Shown: one piece after another, positions 29,101-36,729 of the stretch | How the letters are laid out: every line of letters begins with the position of its first letter | Numbering within the stretch: the first letter of the stretch is position 1 | Assembly (NCBI RefSeq): GCF_014635725.1 | Contig: NZ_BMDJ01000013.1 | Location: 1-64,000 of the forward strand | DNA: 64,000 bases | Direction: 5' to 3' | From: Pedobacter mendelii | Lineage (GTDB): Bacteria > Bacteroidota > Bacteroidia > Sphingobacteriales > Sphingobacteriaceae | The notes under the pieces: generated by a model | Told to the model about the DNA's origin: nothing | The model's database searches: none | What the model saw: only the letters and a program-made list of their open reading frames with translations | Translations under genes and position numbers: made by a program

Positions 29101-29335
29101 CAAATCCTAGACTTGAAAACACGATTGTATTTGAGCCAGATGGAAGCTTAAGGGAATAAGTTCCGTCTGCTCCGGTTGAAACACCAACAGATGTTCCTTT
29201 TACTTTTACACTTACTCCGGGAATCGGCAATTTATCGTCCGATGAAGTAACTGTACCTGTGATTGTTCGATCTTGTGCCATTGCCGTTACAGCAATAAAC
29301 ATAAGTATGAACAAACTTTGTAGAAGTTTTTTCAT
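26186..29335 (-). CDS. SusC/RagA-like TonB-dependent transporter, locus D
   Basis: A 1049-aa outer-membrane importer: signal peptide to about residue 20, CarboxypepD_reg-like domain, plug from LGEVVVTAVGIEKSKASLG, LFVIDGIPIDN, AALYGSQGRNGAIIITTKTG, and a barrel ending TFGITLNASF. Its first 29 coding nucleotides match those of locus A exactly. Preceded by the promoter at 29374-29405. It is the first gene of the four-locus block and is followed upstream, across a terminator, by an M14 metallopeptidase on the same strand. Confidence 0.95.
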   Translation of the reverse strand: MKKLLQSLFILMFIAVTAMAQDRTITGTVTSSDDKLPIPGVSVKVKGTSVGVSTGADGTYSLKLPSGSNTIVFSSLGFAQREISVGSSSVINATLASDSKQLGEVVVTAVGIEKSKASLGYAADNIKSADLTTGRQTNLINGLSGKTPGVQIGRSSGGVNTATRITMRGTRSLQGEGQPLFVIDGIPIDNSATQPSSSSANQVDVGNRVGDINPDDIESVTVLKGPNAAALYGSQGRNGAIIITTKTGKDAALRNKKLEINVVSSFNMDNVQKLPELQNEFGSGYENGTGNPSIYDEIENTNWGPRLDGSMVQSGPTLANGNKLMIPYSAVPDNAKNFFNTGTNIQNSVSFSGGSDKGSFYASLSDNEVKGVVPMDKFRRNTFKLSGSTKLANNVNVSANISYNKNLTNTSFTGTGNATVINDVLNVSRQINLENFKDWRNYEFATTQGFFNGYQPNPYYALENNRFNSNLDRVLGSFQVTYDPAKWLNVTYRLGTDYSSDRRKQTFEKTTFGTGQRPTATPGAIIEDAFSNRIVNSDLLLTFKKDINKDFNATLILLNNVRQNDSRNLTASASAISTPGFFNLSNRVGELGGGESSFKNRIIGFAGDLTVGYRNYVFLNGTLRNDISSTLPTDNNSYFYPSASLSFIATEAIDALKNSDVLSYWKLRASYAKVGSDANPYNLVPTFGAGAGFPYGSTAAFSLSNTTPNPNLKPEFTTSYELGTELSFIKDKLGLDFTYYKTTTDGQIINVGIPSSTGFTAATVNAGVVSNKGVEISLKGNPFRNRDGFSWNFSFSYTYNKNIVESLYQNAQQLPLGGGDPVPTAIVGQPISLVGSAYLRDGNGNVVVDATSGYIRLDPTLKNLGQVSPKHILGFNNTLSYKGFTLSTTLDFRSGNVIYSGTKSTLTFTGSTEETTQYGRERFIWPNSVIETSPGVFTPNTTVKTRSGNFDFWYGNFNSFAESSIVDAAFLKLRDVSFGYQIPAKYLARTPFGRASLSVNGANILLWTPKSNKYIDPEASIFGTSNSQGREFTSIPSTRTFGITLNASF

Positions 29336-29373
29336 AATTGTAAATAGGTTAGTTAAAATTTGTTAATAATATG

Positions 29374-29405
29374 CTAAAATATGGTTAGTTAATTATACAA
29401 CCAAA
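29374..29405 (-). promoter_or_regulatory. Promoter of susC locus D
   Basis: Minus strand: TTTG at 29405-29402, a 20-bp spacer with AATTAACTAACCA, and TATTTTAG at 29381-29374, then 38 nt to the ATG. Confidence 0.65.
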
Positions 29406-29481
29406 TTTTATTTAACAATTTTTAACATTTAACATTTAAAATGCTGAAAAAATATCTTTTCTAATAAAAACTTAATTTTTG

Positions 29482-29520
29482 AATATTCCTAAAAGATTTA
29501 AGAACACTTTTAGGAATATT
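29482..29520 (-). terminator. Terminator of the M14 peptidase gene
   Basis: AATATTCCTAAAAG (29482-29495) pairs perfectly with CTTTTAGGAATATT (29507-29520); on the minus strand it is followed by CAAAAATT. It separates the peptidase transcript from SusCD locus D. Confidence 0.7.
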
Positions 29521-29582
29521 TTGGTTGAAAAATTCTTCAAAATAAACTTCCATTTATTTTTTTAAAAGAAATCTATTTTATA

Positions 29583-32078
29583 TTAATAACTACAAAAAAT
29601 TATATTTCCAAACAAAGCTTTGCCACCTTCCCAAAAATTCCTGAATAATGGGTCATTTGCCAAATACACTATATTTCCTTTGCCAGCATCCTGAACACCT
29701 ATTAATAAGCCCGTTTTCAAATCTTCTCGTACTTTTTTACCAACAACACCAGCCATTAAACTCTTATCATTTAATTGACCAACATTCCATCCTTTTAAAA
29801 GTGGCTCATAAATTTTGCGATCGGTTTTAAGTGTGTAATAAAATTTTCCTATACCATAAGCGAAAGGATGGGAGGCATCCATATTAACCTTATATATGGC
29901 GCCCGGAATCGTATTCTCATAGTCATCATTATCTTTATTTTTGAATAGCAACTTACTCGGTTCAGGTTTTTCGTCTTTTTTAACAACCGCTTCTTTCTTT
30001 TTAATATCAAAACCCTTTTTTTCTAAAACACTTTCAATAGCATCCTCCATTAAAACCAATTTTCCGCCTTTGTTAATCCAGCTTTTTAAACCTTCATCTA
30101 TAAAGCTACCGTAACTACCATCTGGAAGTATTAGTGTGTTAATTTTAGTAATATCAAGATTATTAATATCGCGGGCATTAATTATGCTTGGCGTTAAACC
30201 TAAATCGTGTTCCAGAAAGTACCAAACTTCGCCAAAAGCTAGAGACGAAACTTCATTTCCTGATACTATTGCAATTTTAGGTTGTTTCAATATCGGATAA
30301 ACAGAAGAGCCAAAATCTTTGCCCTTATCTACAAACCCTGTTGCTATTGCCAGAATAGGTTTATTTAGTTGTGCAGAAACCTGAACAATTTTATTTTTAA
30401 GATCTTTTACTGATTTTTCATTTTCAACACGTAAAACGATTAAAGTTCCGGCGGCGTAATCCTTTCCGTTAACAGAGAAAGGTTGATCGGCTTGTCTTAC
30501 TTTTATATTCTCCTTTTGCAAAGCAATAAGTAATTGTAAATCTTCGCTATTTCCCCAGCCAAATAACCAGGCTAATGGTTTATCCAGGTTTGAGGAAGTT
30601 ATTTTGTTCTCATCCAAAGTTGAAAACTTACCTTTTATACTTTCTTTTGATGCATAAGCTTTTAAACCATATACATAAGGTAGTGCCCAAGCTGTAATAT
30701 CATAGGTATTAGAATCTGTTACCAAAGTTTTAGGCTCTAATAAAACATTGGCAAGCACAGCCTTGGGTTGCAAAACATTTACAATTAAATCATTTCTACC
30801 CAAGGTAAAACTTTCTTCTTTCTGCGTATCGTAATCATAGCCACGTGCAGTTTTATCTCCTCCGTAAGCAAATTCAATTTTATTTTTTGTTAGTAGCTCT
30901 GCTAATTTTTTTAATCTGGATATATTATCTGGTTTAATAATGTAGCTTTTATAAATTCCTGGGGCAGTTGTTAAAGCCTGCTGAAAATATTTTTTATACT
31001 CATCTAATAACTTGCTATGATTTAGAGAAGTAACCTCTAAAGTTGACATGCCCGTTGTAAAGTGATGAGCAATACGATCTTTTAGGGTTAACGTATCTCC
31101 ATCGTTTGTAACCACTGATAAACCTGCCCTTATTCCACCTTGTTCATAAGTCATTCCGATAGATCCATTATATAAAGGATAGGTATCGCCATAAGACGGA
31201 TATAATAAATCAAAACGCTCTTTGGTAAAATATTGCCATCCCTGTTCATCAAAATATTTAGCATTATTTTTACCCACTACAATTTGAAAACTCTTTTGCC
31301 AAGGCGTAATATCCTGATGTACAGGCTCTGCTGCTGGAGCAAAATAATAAGGCTCATTATAGCTTTGCTCATGAAAATCGACATGAACTTGAGGCATCCA
31401 CTGGTTATAAAGCGCTAAACGCTGTTTACTTTCAATTTGTGTTTGCCAGGCCCAATCTCTGTTTAAGTCAAAATAGTAATGGTTTGGTCTTCCGCCAGGC
31501 CAAGGCTCAATATGTTCTCTTGAAGTTGGATCAGCGTTTGGCTTTTCGCCTACAACACTGTTGAAATAATTTGCATAACGATCTCTTCCATCTGGATTTA
31601 AGCAAGGATCGATAATAACGACAGTATTTTTGAGCCACTCGTTTGCTGACTGATTTATTCCAGAAGACAAATTATAAAGCATTTTCATTGCCGTTTCAGT
31701 AGAATTTGCTTCATTTCCATGCACATTATAGCTTAACCACAAAATAGCTGGTTGTAAAGCTAAATCAACATTTTTGGTGGTGCCGCTTGCAAGCGACAAA
31801 TTATTACTGCGAATTTGTTCTAACTTATTTATATTTTCTGCTGAAGAAATTACAGCTACCAAGAGTGGGCGGCCTTCATTTGTTTTGCCATATTCTATTA
31901 ACTTAACATTTTTTGAAGCCGCAGCCGCCGTTTGCCTGAAATAATCGGCTACTTTATGATGTGGCGTAAAATGTGTTCCAAGTTCGTATCCTAAAAATTC
32001 GTCGGGCGATTTTACCTGAGCTCGTGCAAATAAAATGGAAGACAGGACTAAAACGAAAAGAGTAAAAAGTTTCTTCAT
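29583..32078 (-). CDS. Secreted M14-family zinc metallopeptidase
   Basis: An exported carboxypeptidase-type enzyme of 831 aa. Signal peptide to about residue 20 (LFARAQ). The catalytic domain carries the zinc ligands His120 and Glu123 in NVHGNEANST, the substrate Arg region NPDGRDR (161-167), and a third histidine in VHVDFHEQ (His232 or His236). The second half (about 400-831) has no peptidase motif but resembles a class I amidotransferase-like fold often fused to such enzymes (INTLILPDGSYGSFIDEGL and KGGKLVLMED). M14 enzymes trim peptides or peptidoglycan. Its nearness to four SusCD importers makes a role in peptide use possible but unproved. Confidence 0.85.
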   Translation of the reverse strand: MKKLFTLFVLVLSSILFARAQVKSPDEFLGYELGTHFTPHHKVADYFRQTAAAASKNVKLIEYGKTNEGRPLLVAVISSAENINKLEQIRSNNLSLASGTTKNVDLALQPAILWLSYNVHGNEANSTETAMKMLYNLSSGINQSANEWLKNTVVIIDPCLNPDGRDRYANYFNSVVGEKPNADPTSREHIEPWPGGRPNHYYFDLNRDWAWQTQIESKQRLALYNQWMPQVHVDFHEQSYNEPYYFAPAAEPVHQDITPWQKSFQIVVGKNNAKYFDEQGWQYFTKERFDLLYPSYGDTYPLYNGSIGMTYEQGGIRAGLSVVTNDGDTLTLKDRIAHHFTTGMSTLEVTSLNHSKLLDEYKKYFQQALTTAPGIYKSYIIKPDNISRLKKLAELLTKNKIEFAYGGDKTARGYDYDTQKEESFTLGRNDLIVNVLQPKAVLANVLLEPKTLVTDSNTYDITAWALPYVYGLKAYASKESIKGKFSTLDENKITSSNLDKPLAWLFGWGNSEDLQLLIALQKENIKVRQADQPFSVNGKDYAAGTLIVLRVENEKSVKDLKNKIVQVSAQLNKPILAIATGFVDKGKDFGSSVYPILKQPKIAIVSGNEVSSLAFGEVWYFLEHDLGLTPSIINARDINNLDITKINTLILPDGSYGSFIDEGLKSWINKGGKLVLMEDAIESVLEKKGFDIKKKEAVVKKDEKPEPSKLLFKNKDNDDYENTIPGAIYKVNMDASHPFAYGIGKFYYTLKTDRKIYEPLLKGWNVGQLNDKSLMAGVVGKKVREDLKTGLLIGVQDAGKGNIVYLANDPLFRNFWEGGKALFGNIIFCSY

Positions 32079-32161
32079 AATTAATAATTTTATCTAATGT
32101 AGTAATTTTGTTTTTTGTTGCTGCGAAAGCTTAGTTTTACAACACATATTTTTCAATTATT

Positions 32162-33463
32162 ATGATTACAACCGAAGAATTATACAATCATTATCTTAAA
32201 AACCCTATTATCTCTACCGATACCAGAAATATTTCTGAAGGTTGTATCTTTTTTGCCCTAAAAGGCGACAATTTTAATGCAAATGAATTTGCAGCACAAG
32301 CAATTGAAAAAGGTGCTGCTTTTGTAGTGATTGATGAAAAAAAACATGCAAAAAATCAAAAATGCTTATTAGTTGCTGATGTGCTTTCTGCTTTGCAGGA
32401 TTTAGCCAGGCATCACCGCAAGCAATTAAATATTCCTGTAATTGGTTTAACAGGTAGTAATGGTAAAACAACAAGTAAAGAATTGGTAAATGCCGTTTTA
32501 GCCGAACGTTATAAAACCTTCGCTACTTTTGGCAATCTGAACAACCATATAGGTGTACCACTTTCCATTTTATCAATTAAAAGTGATGTAGAAATAGCTG
32601 TGATTGAAATGGGCGCAAATCATCAAAAAGAAATTGAATTGCTTTGCACCATTACGCAACCAACTCATGGAATAATAACTAATGTTGGTATGGCTCACCT
32701 CGATGGTTTTGGTGGATTTGAAGGTGTGAAGAAAGGAAAAGCCGAACTTTATACATATCTAAAAGGAAATAATGGTTATACATTTATAAATAGAGACAAC
32801 CCTTATTTAATGGAAATGAGTGATGCAGCAGGTTTATCTAAACTCATATTTTATGGAACCGAAAATGGTAATACGATTAAAGGCTCACTAAAAAGCAGTG
32901 ATCCTTTTATTGAAGTCGAATGGACAAACCACGAAATTTCATCATCAGTAAAAACTAATTTAACGGGAAGTTATAATTTCGAAAATATTCTCTCCGCAAT
33001 TTGTATCGGCGATTTTTTTGATATGAATCCTAAAGAAATTAATTCTGGCCTGACCAACTATGAACCAAAGAATAATCGATCTCAATTAACAAAAACAGAA
33101 AGTAACACCGTTATCTGCGATTTTTATAATGCTAATCCAAGCAGCATGAGCGCTGCATTAAATAATATAACTGTTTTAACTTCTGATAAAAAAATTGCCA
33201 TTTTAGGAGATATGTTTGAGCTAGGCCCAGAATCAGAAATTCAACACCAATTAATTGTTGAGCAAGCTTCAAAAAGTGAATTAAATGAAATTATTTTTAT
33301 CGGGAAATATTTTTATGCCTTTAAGGATAAGTGTAAAGGCTTATTTTTTGAAACGCCAAATGAAGCAGCAGCTTATCTCAAAGAAAAACCAATTAAAAAT
33401 AACTTGGTATTGCTAAAAGGTTCGCGAGGTATGAAGCTTGAAAGTTTGTTAGAATATCTGTAA
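32162..33463 (+). CDS. murF: UDP-N-acetylmuramoyl-tripeptide--D-alanyl-D-alanine ligase
   Basis: Adds D-Ala-D-Ala to the UDP-MurNAc tripeptide, the last cytoplasmic step of peptidoglycan precursor synthesis. The N-terminal UDP-binding region contains STDTRNISEGCIFFALKG, the ATP loop is GSNGKTT at 98-104, IEMGANHQKEI lies in the central domain, and NANPSSM-like FYNANPSSMSAAL and ILGDMFELG mark the C-terminal domain. At 433 aa it has normal length for Bacteroidota MurF. A possible -7 TAATTTTG lies at 32103-32110. It is divergent from the M14 peptidase and convergent with gldH. Confidence 0.96.
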   Translation: MITTEELYNHYLKNPIISTDTRNISEGCIFFALKGDNFNANEFAAQAIEKGAAFVVIDEKKHAKNQKCLLVADVLSALQDLARHHRKQLNIPVIGLTGSNGKTTSKELVNAVLAERYKTFATFGNLNNHIGVPLSILSIKSDVEIAVIEMGANHQKEIELLCTITQPTHGIITNVGMAHLDGFGGFEGVKKGKAELYTYLKGNNGYTFINRDNPYLMEMSDAAGLSKLIFYGTENGNTIKGSLKSSDPFIEVEWTNHEISSSVKTNLTGSYNFENILSAICIGDFFDMNPKEINSGLTNYEPKNNRSQLTKTESNTVICDFYNANPSSMSAALNNITVLTSDKKIAILGDMFELGPESEIQHQLIVEQASKSELNEIIFIGKYFYAFKDKCKGLFFETPNEAAAYLKEKPIKNNLVLLKGSRGMKLESLLEYL

Positions 33464-33479
33464 GTAAGCAGCTCAGCTA

Positions 33480-33974
33480 TTAATTACCTTGCTCGCGCAC
33501 CAGAATACCGACATCAGCAATTTCTAAAAGTGGATTATCCCTCATGTTTTGCTCAATTTCTATTTCGAACTTCCCTGCATGAGCAAATTTATAGTTTGTA
33601 AGTAATGGAAGTGTGTAATTAAACACATTTCCTGAGCCGCTTCCTAACCATTCGCCATCATTTTTTGCTAATTTGTATTGATAACGCTTAGTGATTTGAT
33701 TTTTTCCATCTTTAAAATGAACAATAATAAAAATATTTGCATAGCGATAATCAGCCGTATGCCTTAATTTGAAGTAAATGTTATATGGTTTTGAATTGTC
33801 CTTGATTTCAAACTGCGATTTAATGTGGTTGCGATACGTCCATTTTCGTTCAGGAATTTCGACATTACTATCAATGATGTTATTCGTGCAACCTGAAAAA
33901 AGCAGCACGAACAACATTAAAACCATTAAAAAATTCGGTTTATTATTCAGCAGCCGGTTTATTATCTGAACCAT
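33480..33974 (-). CDS. gldH: Gliding-motility lipoprotein GldH
   Basis: A 164-aa lipoprotein (Cys29 in LLFSGCTN) with the GldH pattern IPERKWTYRNHIKSQFEI, YNIYFKLRHTADYRYANIFI and GEWLGSGSGNVFNY. In Flavobacterium, GldH is needed for gliding and type IX secretion-linked motility, but homologues persist in non-gliding relatives. The longest start overlaps ricT by 32 nt; an alternative Met17 at 33926 gives a shorter hydrophobic signal starting 17 nt after the ricT stop. It is the last gene of a holB-ricT-gldH operon. Confidence 0.9.
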   Translation of the reverse strand: MVQIINRLLNNKPNFLMVLMLFVLLFSGCTNNIIDSNVEIPERKWTYRNHIKSQFEIKDNSKPYNIYFKLRHTADYRYANIFIIVHFKDGKNQITKRYQYKLAKNDGEWLGSGSGNVFNYTLPLLTNYKFAHAGKFEIEIEQNMRDNPLLEIADVGILVREQGN

Positions 33975-35382
33975 TAGTATTGTTTCGGCGATTATTATTC
34001 TTCCTTCTGTTATTTCTATTCTTATTTTTGCTAGGTTGAGCAGCTAGCTCTCCGCCTTCAACCTTTAAACCTTCTACTTTTGCAACAACATTTTTAGGCA
34101 TTTGCGGTTGCTGAGGTTTTGGAGGATTTTGTGCTCTTGCACTTTGCTGTTGAGGCCTTTGCTGATTCGGATTTTGAGGTTTAGGCTGCACAGCTTTTTC
34201 TGCGTTTGGAACCCGTTCTCTCTTGGTTTGAGTATTATTCCGATTGTTTTTCTGATTTCTATTCTGGTTTTTATTTTTAGAGCGTTCATCCAAACGGGTT
34301 AAACTATCTTGACCAACCACGTTTTCGTAATCAAAAGATTTCTCTATTACAACTGGTGCCGCAATTTGAATGGCTTCTTCTTTTAAATTAGGCGCTTTTT
34401 TACCTGCCTTATTCATCACCATAATTTCTTTAACACGAGCCGCAGCTACCGGAATCCAGTTTTCATCTCCTTGGTAACTAAACCACATTATTTTTTTAAA
34501 AATATCTGTCTTTTGGTGACGGGCATAACCTGCCTCCGTATCTAAGTTTTCTATCCTGTCAGGAATATCTTTTAAAGCATCAAGATAAGTATCTAACTCA
34601 TAATTTAAGCAGCATTTTAGCTTACCACATTGGCCGGCTAGCTTTAATGTATTTAAAGAAAGGTTTTGATATCGTGCCGCTGCTGTAGAAACGGTTTTAA
34701 AATTGGTTAGCCATGTAGAGCAGCACAATTCACGCCCACATGAGCCTATTCCACCAAGGCGACCGGCTTCCTGACGCATACCAATTTGACGCATTTCGAT
34801 ACGAATTCGAAAATTTTCGGCCATTTTTTTTATCAACTCGCGAAAATCTACCCTACCATCGGCTGTATAAAAAAATGTAGCTTTTGTTTTATCAGCCTGG
34901 TAATCTACATCACTAATTTTCATTTGCAACCGTAAATCCAATGCCAGCTTACGGGCTTTATGCATGGTTTCCCATTCCATTTCCTTCGCTGCATTCCATT
35001 TTTCAACATCGGCCTCGGTTGCTTTGCGATAAATCTTTTTAGTAACCTGATCAAGCGAAGTTTTACGCCGCTTCATTTGCACGCGAACCAATTCGCCAGT
35101 TAGTGAAACATGGCCAACATCAAACCCACCTGTTGGTCCTTCAACAGCAACCAACTCGCCAATTTCTAAGTAAATATTATCATTATTTAGAAAAAATTCT
35201 TTTCTTGAACCTTTAAACTTTACTTCTGTAACCTGAAAAGGCTTATAACTTGAGGGCATATCAAGGTTTGACAGCCAATCGTGAACCTCCATTGTTTGGC
35301 AACCACCGGTACCGCATGAGCCATTGCTCTTGCATCCATTAGGTGTGCAACCACCACCTGTTGAACAACTTCCACATCCCAT
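33943..35382 (-). CDS. ricT: RicT-like PSP1-domain protein
   Basis: A 479-aa protein with three parts. The N-terminal 28 residues hold six cysteines (3, 6, 12, 17, 23, 28) separated by Gly and Ser. The PSP1 core (about 50-310) has GELVAVEGPTGGFDVGHV, FFYTADGRVDFRELIKK, RIRIEMRQIGMRQEAG, GGIGSCGRELCCSTW and AGQCGKLKCCLNYE. A disordered tail (about 360-479) is rich in Asn, Gln, Lys, Arg and Pro. In Bacillus, RicT is part of an iron-sulfur complex that guides RNase Y; the cysteine pairs in the core suggest metal binding here too. It ends overlapping gldH and begins 2 nt after holB. Confidence 0.9.
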   Translation of the reverse strand: MGCGSCSTGGGCTPNGCKSNGSCGTGGCQTMEVHDWLSNLDMPSSYKPFQVTEVKFKGSRKEFFLNNDNIYLEIGELVAVEGPTGGFDVGHVSLTGELVRVQMKRRKTSLDQVTKKIYRKATEADVEKWNAAKEMEWETMHKARKLALDLRLQMKISDVDYQADKTKATFFYTADGRVDFRELIKKMAENFRIRIEMRQIGMRQEAGRLGGIGSCGRELCCSTWLTNFKTVSTAAARYQNLSLNTLKLAGQCGKLKCCLNYELDTYLDALKDIPDRIENLDTEAGYARHQKTDIFKKIMWFSYQGDENWIPVAAARVKEIMVMNKAGKKAPNLKEEAIQIAAPVVIEKSFDYENVVGQDSLTRLDERSKNKNQNRNQKNNRNNTQTKRERVPNAEKAVQPKPQNPNQQRPQQQSARAQNPPKPQQPQMPKNVVAKVEGLKVEGGELAAQPSKNKNRNNRRKNNNRRNNTNGSDNKPAAE

Positions 35383-35384
35383 AA

Positions 35385-36542
35385 TTAATTATATATATAT
35401 TGAATCCCCGTGGGGAGTGTTTTAAACTTGATAATTTTTACCAATTGTAAAGATACATCTAAAAACAGAATTTTCGGGTTTGCGTTTCTTTCAATATGGT
35501 AATGCGCTGTTTCCAATTCGGCAATAATTGCCTCGGCCATAGGCAATGTAAGCACATGAGCACTTAATTTTTTTGCAGTTTCCATAGTTAAAGGCGGCAA
35601 TTTTACCAAATCCCCTGCACCGCTAATGATTAAACAGCATTCGCGTAAATAATTTATACCATACTTTAAAAAGTTCTTTTGATTTTCCCTACCCCATTTG
35701 GCAGCTTCATCCGTAAAATCAATTAAATCAGGTACTTTATTACTAAATCCATTACGCAACCAACCCGTAAAAATACCCGATCTATCCACCTGTTTATCAG
35801 CAGCTAATGCCTTTGCTTCAATTAAATTACCATCAGCTAAAAAAGAATAATCTGTAATTTGGTTTTCTGTTAATCCACTGTTTTCAAGCAAAAATTGTGA
35901 AATTTCACCCCCAGTTAATTTCGGAATTTTAATAATTTGAGTTCGCGATAAGATCGTAGTTAAAATTTGATCCTGACTTTGAGCAACTAAAATAAACAAG
36001 GTATTTGCAGGTGGTTCTTCGATTAATTTAAGTAAAGCATTGCCCGACTTATCTAAGTATTCGGGCAGCCACATTATTAAAACCTTAGTTTCAGCTTCAA
36101 AGGCTTTATAGCTTAGTTTTTTAATTATATCATGGCACTCCGCAATCGGAATATTGGCTTGTTTATTCGCAGCTTCTAGTTTAGACCTCCAAATATCCAT
36201 ATCAAAGTAGGTATCCTGCAAGAGCATACTTCTCCATTCTTCCAAAACATCAACAGCGGTTTTTGTACTTGGTGATGCAAAGAATGGATAAGAAAAATGT
36301 AAATCAGGATGGATTAGGCGCTCATATTTTCTACAACTTGAGCATACGCCGCAACTATCATTTTCTTCTTTTTCAATACAGTTAATGTATTGAGCATAGG
36401 CTATTGCCAAAGGTAACGCACCAGAGCCTACAGGCGATAAAAAGAGTTGAGCATGGCTTACACGGTTTTCTTTTACCGTTTGTACCAACTGCTGCTTAAT
36501 TCTTTGCTGACCTATTATTTCTTTAAATTGCATTTGGTGCAA
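35385..36542 (-). CDS. holB: DNA polymerase III subunit delta prime
   Basis: The stator of the sliding-clamp loader. The domain I region has IGQQRIKQQLVQ, a degenerate P-loop SPVGSGAL (36-43) lacking the catalytic Lys, as expected for delta prime, a zinc module with Cys55, Cys64, Cys67 and Cys70, and LIEEPP (173-178) followed by the arginine-finger motif SRTQ (199-202). At 385 aa it has normal length. Two starts are possible; Met4 (36533) is attractive because a TACTTTG -7-like element (36546-36540) overlaps the first ATG. Leads the holB-ricT-gldH operon. Confidence 0.93.
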   Translation of the reverse strand: MHQMQFKEIIGQQRIKQQLVQTVKENRVSHAQLFLSPVGSGALPLAIAYAQYINCIEKEENDSCGVCSSCRKYERLIHPDLHFSYPFFASPSTKTAVDVLEEWRSMLLQDTYFDMDIWRSKLEAANKQANIPIAECHDIIKKLSYKAFEAETKVLIMWLPEYLDKSGNALLKLIEEPPANTLFILVAQSQDQILTTILSRTQIIKIPKLTGGEISQFLLENSGLTENQITDYSFLADGNLIEAKALAADKQVDRSGIFTGWLRNGFSNKVPDLIDFTDEAAKWGRENQKNFLKYGINYLRECCLIISGAGDLVKLPPLTMETAKKLSAHVLTLPMAEAIIAELETAHYHIERNANPKILFLDVSLQLVKIIKFKTLPTGIQYIYN

Positions 36543-36679
36543 AGTAAGAAATAGATATGAAATGTTAGTAATACTCTACAAGATTTTGACTTTTTTCAAA
36601 CTACTTAGACTTAAAGCAATATTTGATAATGGGCTAAAGATTTAACAACCATATTGAAGATTATTTATCTGAATTTCAC

Positions 36680-36687
36680 TACATTTG
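36680..36687 (+). promoter_or_regulatory. -7 element before the OMP gene
   Basis: TACATTTG, 42 nt before the start at 36730; a TTG at 36654-36656 lies 23 bp upstream, slightly too far. Confidence 0.4.
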
Positions 36688-36729
36688 AAATTCAATTGTC
36701 CCAACTAAACTAACTATTATATAACAAAA

